Part shown: positions 7,095 through 12,882 of the stretch, piece by piece
How positions within the stretch are numbered: position 1 is the stretch's first letter
Layout of the letters: each line of letters opens with the position of its first letter
Assembly (NCBI GenBank): GCA_900767005.1
Contig: CAAFXL010000245.1
Coordinates: 1 to 12,882, forward strand
Origin: an uncultured Ruminobacter sp.
GTDB taxonomy: Bacteria > Pseudomonadota > Gammaproteobacteria > Enterobacterales > Succinivibrionaceae
Length of the DNA: 12,882 nt
Direction of reading: 5' to 3'
Made by a program: the position numbers and the translations under genes
The notes under the pieces: generated by a model
What the model saw: the letters and a program-made list of their open reading frames with translations, nothing else
What the model was told of the DNA's origin: nothing
Databases searched by the model: none

Positions 7095-7142
7095 AAAAAA
7101 ATCTGAAATCTAAAGCTTTTATGCTTACGAGATTTCAGATTT
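7095..7142 (-). terminator. Intrinsic terminator of dacB
   Basis: AAATCTGAAATC (7099-7110) pairs perfectly over 12 bp with GATTTCAGATTT (7131-7142). The 20-nt loop contains a small inner AAGC/GCTT stem. On the minus strand the outer stem is followed by a run of T (complement of 7095-7101). It begins about 30 nt after the dacB stop codon. Confidence 0.85.
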
Positions 7143-7173
7143 AAAAACTTAAAAAGATTACTTATCAGGCTTT

Positions 7174-8679
7174 CTATTCATGAGTAATGATTTTTTCATC
7201 ATAGATATGTTCAAGAATCATTCTTTCATGTTTACAGTGAGGCTTTGCCATACGATGGCTTTCAATTCTCTGTCTAGTTCTCTTATCATATGAAAGGTTA
7301 TTCATAAAATAAACAAATGGAACTAATTTCCCCGTTGATGTAGTCATAAATCCCGCAAGATTTGCAACCCCATTTAGTGTACCAGTTTTTGCGGTAACAT
7401 TTTTTAATAGGGGAGCCTTCATTACACTGCTGCGACCTGCTAAAGTACCATTCATACCCGCAACTGGTAAAAGCTTAATTAAATTAAGTTTACTATCATT
7501 TTTCTGGATATATTTTAAGATATTAAGCATTTGTCTTGGGGTAATGTAGTTATGAGGAGAAAGACCTGAACCATCAATAATGGTTGCATTACCTAAATCA
7601 ATTTTTTCTTTCTTTAAAATATTATAAATTGCTGAGGTTGCTAAATAGTAGTTAGCAGGTCTTTTATAGTAAACGGTACCGATGGTTTTAGCTAAACTAT
7701 CAGCAATAAGGTTTACACTCTTATGTAAGCAAGTATAAAGAAGCTTACTTAAAGGCTTTGATTTATAGCGAGCATAACTCTTAAATTCTTTAACTGATTT
7801 TCTAACTGCAATTACTGAGCCTGTAACTTTAATATTAGCTTTTCTTAAAAGTTGTTCAATAATTTTTACGCCCCAATCATTAGGATCTTGAATTGCAAGA
7901 GAAAGACCTAATGGTTGGTTTGGCTTTTGTACTGGAATACAACCTGAGAATACATAATTATTTTCTGAGTTACGGTCTACTTCAAGTTCGCAGCCCCCAT
8001 AATATTCATTTGGAGCTACAACTTCTACATCATCAACATTAACTTTAATTGGTAGATTTTCAGGAAGTCTAACGGTTGGTTTTTGCCCAATTCTAGTTCC
8101 AATTAGTTGAATTGAGATACAGTTATTATCAATGATGATAGCTGATGGGGGAGCAGTAAAACACTTTGATAAATCATCCCATGACCAACCTGAGGCATAA
8201 TCATGACCTGCAAAATAACCATAATTTACATAGATATTACCATGAATTGTTGTAATGCCTTGTTTTTGTAATGGAGAGATTAAAGAACTTAAATGAGCTC
8301 TTTTTAATGATGGGTCGCCTCTAAATTCAAATTCCACATCACTATAAAGGGTATGGTTTTGGACTTTTAATGATTTTTGCTCAAAAATTGCAGAAGGTTC
8401 AACTTTTAATTGAGTTTCAATTGAGTAGTTGGGTCCCAAATAAATTAGAGCGGCAAGAGCGGTAATAATTTTTTCAGTGGAAGCTGGTCTAAAATATTGA
8501 TCTTGATTATAGCCATAATCATTACCATTTAGACTATAGGCAACCCCATTTAAAGCACCAGGAGTAATTTGAGCATTTGTAACTCTAGCTGAATCTTGTT
8601 TAGAACTTTTAGCGTAAGAGTTTGGTATAAATGCAATTAAAAGGGTAATAAAACATGTGATAAAAATTTTTTTAAGCAT
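7174..8679 (-). CDS. dacB: D-alanyl-D-alanine carboxypeptidase/endopeptidase PBP4 (DacB)
   Basis: Periplasmic peptidase S13 enzyme that trims D-Ala from murein stem peptides and cuts cross-links. I choose the Met at 8679, giving 501 residues (E. coli DacB 477). It opens with a clean Sec signal peptide: MLKK, a hydrophobic core, then NSYA before KSSKQ, cleavage near residue 23. The frame is open 18 codons further to an ATG at 8733, but that ATG overlaps a TATAAT box and would bury the signal peptide. Catalytic motifs, numbered from 8679, are STEK (67-70), SVN (321-323, the SxN motif with Val instead of the usual Asp) and KTG (431-433). DGSGLS and FRGDPSL, and the enteric cysteine pattern CFTAPP...DNNC with a later C/GC pair, are also present. 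Neither start has a strong Shine-Dalgarno. A terminator follows the gene. Confidence 0.94.
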   Translation of the reverse strand: MLKKIFITCFITLLIAFIPNSYAKSSKQDSARVTNAQITPGALNGVAYSLNGNDYGYNQDQYFRPASTEKIITALAALIYLGPNYSIETQLKVEPSAIFEQKSLKVQNHTLYSDVEFEFRGDPSLKRAHLSSLISPLQKQGITTIHGNIYVNYGYFAGHDYASGWSWDDLSKCFTAPPSAIIIDNNCISIQLIGTRIGQKPTVRLPENLPIKVNVDDVEVVAPNEYYGGCELEVDRNSENNYVFSGCIPVQKPNQPLGLSLAIQDPNDWGVKIIEQLLRKANIKVTGSVIAVRKSVKEFKSYARYKSKPLSKLLYTCLHKSVNLIADSLAKTIGTVYYKRPANYYLATSAIYNILKKEKIDLGNATIIDGSGLSPHNYITPRQMLNILKYIQKNDSKLNLIKLLPVAGMNGTLAGRSSVMKAPLLKNVTAKTGTLNGVANLAGFMTTSTGKLVPFVYFMNNLSYDKRTRQRIESHRMAKPHCKHERMILEHIYDEKIITHE

Positions 8680-8731
8680 TTCTATAAACCAGAATTTGTA
8701 AACGAGAGGCAACAGATATTTAAACGTGAGC

Positions 8732-8737
8732 ATTATA
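8732..8737 (-). promoter_or_regulatory. Possible -10 box of dacB
   Basis: A perfect TATAAT reads on the minus strand at 8737-8732, with no good -35 at the usual distance. If used, transcription would start near 8725, so the ATG at 8733 could not be translated and the start at 8679 would be favoured. A 6-1-6 inverted repeat, AGAGAA/TTCTCT (8771-8783), lies upstream and might be an operator. Confidence 0.3.
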
Positions 8738-8826
8738 GATCATTTTAAAATAACTAATTAGATAAAATTAAGAGAAATTCTCTATTAATAGCTATAGATC
8801 AAATTGATAAAGTATTCAAATATTTA

Positions 8827-8850
8827 GATCTTTATTAAAGCATAAAGATC
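8827..8850 (-). terminator. Hairpin after the membrane-protein gene, weak terminator candidate
   Basis: GATCTTTAT (8827-8835) and ATAAAGATC (8842-8850) form a perfect 9-bp stem with a 6-nt loop, 28 nt past the stop codon at 8879. No clear T-run follows on the minus strand (it reads TAAATATTTG), so termination may be inefficient and some transcription could continue into dacB. Confidence 0.4.
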
Positions 8851-8878
8851 CTGCTTAATTACTATGAATTATTTATTC

Positions 8879-10225
8879 TTAATTACTGCTATCGCTATTA
8901 GAATTGTCGCTTTCAAGTTGTTCTTCAAAAGTTTGGAAATCACTAAAATCTCCAGATGAAGTTGCAACGCAGACACTTGAAATCACCATAAAGATTGCAA
9001 CTAATAAGGCTACAAAATTATGATTAATTACCTTTTCATTAATTTTTTCAAAAATTAAAAGTAAAGGTAAGATAGCAAAAGGAATAAAGCCTTCAAGTAA
9101 TATTGGGGTAATAGAAATTGGCATTATTAATGAAATGATTAAAATGCTAATTAAACTATAAAATGAAATTAGAATTAAAAAGCTTTTCTTTTCATAAATA
9201 GTATGACGAGTAAAAATATTTTTAATTTCATCTTTAAATGATTTTAAAATAGCTAAAAGATTAAAGATAAAGGTTAAAGAACCAATTAAATACATTACTA
9301 CTAACCATACGTAATAGAGGAAAGTAGAAATTGGGGGTTGGGTAAAAATTGCGGGATTAAAATCTTTAATTACATAGTGAGAGAAGAAGGTTGAACCAAG
9401 TCTAACCCAATCAACAATAGTTTTTAAGGTTGGATAAACATAAGTTGCCCCATAACCAATTTGAGCTTCTTCAGAGTTAAAAAATACTTCTAAGGTTTCA
9501 GGATCTGATAGAGCCTTATTAACCATAAAAGCATAAATTCCCCCAAATACTACAATATTAAAGAGCCAACCAGTAATTGAAATCTTGATAATTCCTCTTA
9601 AAAGTAAGAAGAAGATTAAAAATATTAAGGCAAATGAAATGTAGTTTGCTTGAACGGCAATAAAAACTCCGAAACCTACGAAAATAGTAAAGATAAAATC
9701 ACGTAGGAAATTGCCTTTAATAATTTTAATATTATTACCATATTCATCTGTTACTTTAGTAAATTTTCTTAAAGTTAGAAGGGAACTAAAAGTTATCGCC
9801 ACCCCAAAAATTACTAAAGAATCTTGCGATAACATGGTGTCATATAAAAACCAAGGGGATAACAAAAGAAGAATTGAGAATAAGATAAGGGTACTTTTTG
9901 AAAAATAATATTTAAGTGAAAATATTAAAATAAAGAATGAGAATAATCTAATGACAATAATTGCAAGCATTGGACTAAATAAGTTGTCATAGATAAAAAG
10001 GGAAAGGGATACCAGCATACTTGGAATAAATCCAATGGTGGGACCCACTCCAGGCAAAATCTCTCCAGTATAAGTTATTTGATTATGTAGATTAAGCTTA
10101 AGAGAATTGGCAATAAGATTCCACTGCTCAGCTTCAACTAGCTGATTATTAGCAAATAATAGGGCTAATAAAACGTGGATTATAACGATAACGCCTAAAC
10201 TAATATTAAAATTTAAGTTATTCAT
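8879..10225 (-). CDS. Polytopic inner-membrane protein, possibly GT-C-type glycosyltransferase
   Basis: I do not recognise this as a named gene. It is 448 residues with about ten to twelve hydrophobic segments (roughly 8-25, 66-82, 84-104, 111-128, 135-152, 175-192, 195-212, 217-234, 300-327, 348-368, 371-392, 403-422). A hydrophilic acidic Ser/Asn tail (423-448) ends the protein. After the first segment comes a loop with VEAEQW (E31, E33), then GVGPTIGFIPS and, in segment four, SPWFLYDTMLSQDSL. An acidic loop after helix 1, a GxGPxxGF stretch and an NPW-like motif followed by a polar patch recall GT-C (GT39/ArnT-like) lipid-linked sugar transferases. That assignment is inference. It lies upstream of dacB on the same strand and divergent from fabV. 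The ATG has no strong ribosome-binding site, but there is no better start nearby. Confidence 0.8.
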   Translation of the reverse strand: MNNLNFNISLGVIVIIHVLLALLFANNQLVEAEQWNLIANSLKLNLHNQITYTGEILPGVGPTIGFIPSMLVSLSLFIYDNLFSPMLAIIVIRLFSFFILIFSLKYYFSKSTLILFSILLLLSPWFLYDTMLSQDSLVIFGVAITFSSLLTLRKFTKVTDEYGNNIKIIKGNFLRDFIFTIFVGFGVFIAVQANYISFALIFLIFFLLLRGIIKISITGWLFNIVVFGGIYAFMVNKALSDPETLEVFFNSEEAQIGYGATYVYPTLKTIVDWVRLGSTFFSHYVIKDFNPAIFTQPPISTFLYYVWLVVMYLIGSLTFIFNLLAILKSFKDEIKNIFTRHTIYEKKSFLILISFYSLISILIISLIMPISITPILLEGFIPFAILPLLLIFEKINEKVINHNFVALLVAIFMVISSVCVATSSGDFSDFQTFEEQLESDNSNSDSSN

Positions 10226-10274
10226 ACTACTTTATTTTTATGAGATTTTGTACTTAGTTGCATTTTAGCACAGA

Positions 10275-10292
10275 TTAGTAAAATTTTACTAA
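10275..10292. promoter_or_regulatory. 18-bp perfect palindrome, candidate operator
   Basis: TTAGTAAAATTTTACTAA is a perfect 18-bp palindrome in the 263-nt region between the divergent membrane-protein and fabV genes. On the minus strand it lies just upstream of a -10-like TAAAAT (10267-10262), so it covers the -35 position of a possible membrane-protein promoter. It is about 97 bp upstream of the fabV promoter candidate. It does not look like the FadR or FabR sites I know. A smaller TTAAGT/ACTTAA hairpin follows at 10319-10334. Confidence 0.45.
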
Positions 10293-10388
10293 AATCGCGT
10301 AAATAAAGATCTCTAAACTTAAGTAAAAACTTAAATGTAATCAAGTTTTCAGAAAGGAAATTAAACAAGCTTCAAAATAGTCATAAGA

Positions 10389-10417
10389 TTGATTTTATTA
10401 TGAACAATTGCTAAAAT
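10389..10417 (+). promoter_or_regulatory. Promoter candidate for fabV
   Basis: TTGATT (10389-10394) and TAAAAT (10412-10417) are separated by 17 bp and match four and five of six consensus bases. The start would be near 10424, with about 65 nt of leader. The ribosome-binding site of fabV is modest (AAGAGA ending about 7 nt before the ATG). Confidence 0.45.
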
Positions 10418-10488
10418 TAATAAAATTTTGGATGTCTAATGACAATACTTTTATTCAAAAAAATATTTAATTAAAAAGAGAATTTCCT

Positions 10489-11682
10489 ATGATTATTACC
10501 CCAAAAGTACGTGGTTTTATTTGTACTACCACTCACCCAACTGGTTGTGATGTTAATGTTCAAAAACAAATCGAATATGTTAAGAGTCACGGTCCAATCG
10601 CTAATGGTCCTAAAAAGGTTTTAGTAATTGGTTCATCAACTGGTTATGGTTTAGCTTCAAGAATTAGTGCGGCTTTTGGTGCTAATGCAGCAACAATTGG
10701 TGTTTTCTTTGAAAAGCCTGGTAATGAAAAGAAGGCTGGTTCTGCAGGTTGGTATAATGCAGCAGCTTTTGATAAATATGCTCATGAAGCTGGTTTATAT
10801 GCTAAGAGCATTAATGGTGATGCTTTTAGTAATGAATGCCGTCAGAAGGTAATTGATTTAATTAAGAGCGACTTAAAAGAAGTTGATTTAGTTATTTATT
10901 CTTTAGCAGCTCCTTGCCGTAAGATGCCAGAAACTGGTGAATTAGTGCGTTCCGCTTTAAAGCCAATAGGTCAAGTTTATCGCACTACTGCAGTTGATAC
11001 TAATAAAGATGAAATTATTCAAGCAGAAGTTGAACCTGCTACTGAAGAAGAAATCGCAAATACTGTTAAGGTAATGGGCGGTCAAGATTGGGAATTATGG
11101 TTAAAGGCTTTAAAGGAAGCTGGCGTTCTTGCCCAAAACGTTAAGACTTTAGCTTATAGCTACATTGGTACTGATTTAACTTGGCCTATTTACTGGAATG
11201 GTACTTTAGGTAAGGCTAAGGAAGACTTAGATAGAGCTGCTAAGGTTATTAATGAAGTTATTAGCCCAATTGGTGGTAAAGCTAACGTTGCCGTATTAAA
11301 GTCAGTAATTACTCAAGCTTCATCAGCAATCCCAGTAATGCCTTTATACATTTCTATGTGCTTTAAGATCATGAAAGAACAAGGCGTTCATGAAGAAGTT
11401 ATTCATCATATCTTTAGAATGTTTAACACAGTTTTAAACCAAAGTTCATTTGAAACCGATGATTGCAATCGTATTCGTATGGACTCTTGGGAACTTGATA
11501 ACAAGGTTCAAGATGCTTGTCGTGCTTTATGGCCTAAGATTACTACCGAAAATCTAAAAGAATTAACTGATTATGAATGCTATAAGAAGGATTTCTTAAG
11601 ACTATTTGGTTTTGAATTAAGTGAAGTTGATTACACTAAGGATGTAAATCCTATCGTTCCATTTGATGTAATCACTTTATAG
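10489..11682 (+). CDS. fabV: Trans-2-enoyl-ACP/CoA reductase FabV (NADH)
   Basis: NADH-dependent enoyl reductase that performs the last reduction of each fatty-acid elongation cycle in the cytoplasm; FabV enzymes are known for being poorly inhibited by triclosan. All 397 residues fit the family, whose usual length is about 400. The N-terminus MIITPKVRGFICTTTHPTGC is the family signature. The NADH-binding loop is GSSTGYGLASR (48-58), followed by FFEKPG (73-78), INGDAF (108-113) and YSLAAP (137-142). The catalytic Y-x8-K pair is Y235 and K244 (IYWNGTLGKAK). SSAIPVMPLYIS (278-289) and WPKITTENLKELTDY (348-362) are typical too. The start is fixed by the conserved N-terminus. It is transcribed alone from a region divergent from the membrane-protein gene and ends at a strong hairpin. 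Whether it is the only enoyl reductase of the organism cannot be seen here. Confidence 0.97.
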   Translation: MIITPKVRGFICTTTHPTGCDVNVQKQIEYVKSHGPIANGPKKVLVIGSSTGYGLASRISAAFGANAATIGVFFEKPGNEKKAGSAGWYNAAAFDKYAHEAGLYAKSINGDAFSNECRQKVIDLIKSDLKEVDLVIYSLAAPCRKMPETGELVRSALKPIGQVYRTTAVDTNKDEIIQAEVEPATEEEIANTVKVMGGQDWELWLKALKEAGVLAQNVKTLAYSYIGTDLTWPIYWNGTLGKAKEDLDRAAKVINEVISPIGGKANVAVLKSVITQASSAIPVMPLYISMCFKIMKEQGVHEEVIHHIFRMFNTVLNQSSFETDDCNRIRMDSWELDNKVQDACRALWPKITTENLKELTDYECYKKDFLRLFGFELSEVDYTKDVNPIVPFDVITL

Positions 11683-11709
11683 TATTAAAAATAATCAAAT
11701 AAAATTAAA

Positions 11710-11746
11710 AATGGCTAGTAAATTACTAGCCATTATTATTTTTATT
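11710..11746. terminator. Bidirectional terminator between fabV and the chemoreceptor gene
   Basis: AATGGCTAGT (11710-11719) pairs with ACTAGCCATT (11725-11734) around a 5-nt loop. On the plus strand it is followed by ATTATTTTTATT, 27 nt after the fabV stop. On the minus strand it is followed by TTTTAATTTTATT. It can therefore serve both convergent genes. Confidence 0.85.
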
Positions 11747-11756
11747 AAACTTAGTT

Positions 11757-11779
11757 AAAGGCACAGTTAATGTGCCTTT
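11757..11779. terminator. Second hairpin in the convergent region
   Basis: AAAGGCACA (11757-11765) pairs perfectly over 9 bp with TGTGCCTTT (11771-11779), loop GTTAA. On the plus strand AGTTTTTGGG follows, a short T-run that could make it a backup for fabV. On the minus strand it lies 12 nt past the chemoreceptor stop but has no T-run. Confidence 0.6.
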
Positions 11780-11791
11780 AGTTTTTGGGAG

Positions 11792-12882
11792 TTAAAATTT
11801 CTTTAACTCAACTTCATTTTTAATTTGGCTAGCAATCTGTGTTACCTCATCACTAACTACAATTGATGCTTGAATTAAAGTATTAGAATCTTCTGATTTA
11901 TTCTTTAATTCAGTAGCAGATTGAGCAATTTCCTCAACTGAAGCAGTTTGATTATTAATAGCATGTTCTAAAGTAGATAGATTTCTTAATAAGGATTCAG
12001 AGATCTTATTAATATCATTTAAGCTACTTTGAGTCTTAATTGCAAGTTGTCGAACTTCATCTGCAACTACTGCAAAACCGCGACCTGCTTCACCAGCACG
12101 AGCTGCTTCAATTGCTGCATTTAGAGCAAGAAGGTTAGTTTGGTCAGCAATATCGCGAATTGAGTTTACAATGCCTTGAATTTCGCCAGCTTGAGCATTA
12201 ATTTGCTTAGCATCATTACCAACAACGTTACTTGAGTTAATGATATCTTGTACGGCATTGATAGTCTTACCAAGGAAGACAATTTGCTCATTAATCGCAT
12301 TATTAACTTGAGAAATACTATCATGTTGCGTTAGTGCTTTATCTGATAGGGTATTTGAAATATCAAGTTCTTGATTTAAAATATTAATCATTGATAAACC
12401 AAGAGCATTAATACTATCAGTTAAAATTTCAAGTTTACCTTGGTATTTATTCTCAATTGATGACTTAAAATTATTGTTCTTAAATTCAAGTAATACATTA
12501 TCAACTTCATCAATCACAAAGTTAATCTTATCAAAAGATTTATTGATTAAATCAATTATATTTTGAATGCTTTCACTATTAGCTTTAGCATTAATACGTT
12601 TTTCAAAATATCCTTCAGAAATATTTAATAATACTTCCTTAGTTTCATTAATAGCGTTGCTATCAGTTATAAGACCATCTTTAATTTTTTCTGCACCTTT
12701 AAAAAGCTGGTGAGAAATTAAACCAAATTCATCACGATTATTGGTATCCTTCACTAGTAGTTCAGTGTTCGGATTTTCGATAAATGATAGCAAATTGGTG
12801 ATATTTTCAGACATTTTACCCATACATTTATTAATGTTCTTAGACATGTAAAAGGCAAGTAATAAACCAATTGCTAAAATTG
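11792..12882 (-). CDS. Methyl-accepting chemotaxis protein, 3' part (5' end beyond the window)
   Basis: C-terminal part of a membrane chemoreceptor that signals to CheA/CheW. The frame stays open to the right edge: before the Met at 12847 it reads ILAIGLLLAFY, the end of a transmembrane helix, so that Met is internal and the ligand-binding part is missing. Numbered from that Met, the helix leads into a HAMP-like coiled-coil stretch, then a second linker of the 'NISEGYFEKRI ... INKSFDKINFVIDEV' kind (about 70-150). The signalling domain (about 160-345) has the invariant tip IADQTNLLALNAAIEAARAG (233-252) and GRGFAVVADEVRQLA (255-269). Each arm around the tip is roughly 90-100 residues, near the 28H class. 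It ends in ELKKF with no CheR-docking pentapeptide. The tandem linker style recalls receptors common in Campylobacterota. It is convergent to fabV. Confidence 0.95.
   Translation of the reverse strand, partial: ILAIGLLLAFYMSKNINKCMGKMSENITNLLSFIENPNTELLVKDTNNRDEFGLISHQLFKGAEKIKDGLITDSNAINETKEVLLNISEGYFEKRINAKANSESIQNIIDLINKSFDKINFVIDEVDNVLLEFKNNNFKSSIENKYQGKLEILTDSINALGLSMINILNQELDISNTLSDKALTQHDSISQVNNAINEQIVFLGKTINAVQDIINSSNVVGNDAKQINAQAGEIQGIVNSIRDIADQTNLLALNAAIEAARAGEAGRGFAVVADEVRQLAIKTQSSLNDINKISESLLRNLSTLEHAINNQTASVEEIAQSATELKNKSEDSNTLIQASIVVSDEVTQIASQIKNEVELKKF

Larger units (their letters stand above)
6705..7173. other. 469-nt AT-rich intergenic region with several hairpins
   Basis: I find no gene here. 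From the alaA side it holds a 26-bp inverted repeat (6741-6766). Further hairpins are AGTTATTT/AAATAACT (6861-6868 with 6878-6885), TGCTATAT/ATATAGCA (6931-6938 with 6949-6956, loop itself T4/A4 complementary) and TAAAAAT/ATTTTTA (7005-7011 with 7016-7022). The dacB terminator lies at 7095-7142. Such AT-only stems arise easily by chance in this composition. The 6931-6956 stem, with its GC at the base, is the best candidate for something real, for example the end of a small RNA. Confidence 0.5.

Noticed and set aside
9711..9908. Plus-strand frame of 65 codons
   Set aside because: It is antisense to the polytopic membrane protein, with no ribosome-binding site or family resemblance.
10319..10334. 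TTAAGT/ACTTAA stem upstream of fabV as a regulatory element
   Set aside because: Only six AT-rich pairs with a 4-nt loop; too likely by chance to call on its own.
10667..10852. Second plus-strand frame within fabV
   Set aside because: It overlaps the conserved NADH-binding region of fabV in another frame; its Met/Leu/Val-rich translation reflects the codons of the real gene.
1..12882. CRISPR arrays, insertion sequences, long direct repeats, attachment sites, prophage genes
   Set aside because: I saw no regularly spaced repeats, transposase or integrase motifs, or tRNA-associated duplications anywhere in the window.

Overview
This AT-rich window comes from a gammaproteobacterium. The best evidence is a 405-residue AlaA that can be followed almost end to end against the E. 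coli enzyme as I remember it. It is followed on the same strand by yfbR, the same neighbour order as in E. coli. A full-length DeaD/CsdA helicase, a PBP4 (DacB) with the enteric cysteine pattern, and a FabV enoyl reductase fit the same placement. I cannot name the genus. A low-GC lineage such as Succinivibrionaceae, Orbales or a Pasteurellales relative is possible, but that is inference.

Layout. Positions 1-561 hold no gene, but do hold a probable long, structured leader for deaD (562-2640, +). Convergent to deaD are two minus-strand genes with only 3 nt between them: a Phd-like/DUF4357 protein (4595-4053) followed by an RsmB/NOP-type RNA m5C methyltransferase (4049-2748). Upstream of these on the same strand are yfbR (5281-4670), with its own good promoter, and alaA (6704-5487), which ends in a textbook terminator. 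A 469-nt AT-rich gap carrying several hairpins separates alaA from dacB (8679-7174), which also has a clear terminator. Next comes a polytopic GT-C-like membrane protein (10225-8879). A divergent intergenic region with an 18-bp perfect palindrome leads to fabV (10489-11682, +). A bidirectional terminator then separates fabV from a convergent chemoreceptor gene (11792 onward, minus), which runs off the right edge of the window.

How the genes relate. The content is mostly core housekeeping: RNA remodelling and ribosome maturation (deaD, the methyltransferase), nucleotide and alanine metabolism (yfbR, alaA), murein trimming (dacB) and fatty-acid elongation (fabV). The accessory parts are the DUF4357 protein, the membrane protein and the chemoreceptor. 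I see no phage, IS element, CRISPR array, toxin-antitoxin pair or defence island.

Most worth a second look: a Glu replacing the metal-binding Asp of the HD motif in YfbR; the tight coupling of the DUF4357 protein to an rRNA-type methyltransferase; the acidic N-terminal extension of DeaD and its leader; and a perfect Shine-Dalgarno heptamer in the loop of the deaD/methyltransferase terminator hairpin. I did not find a convincing new multi-gene system.
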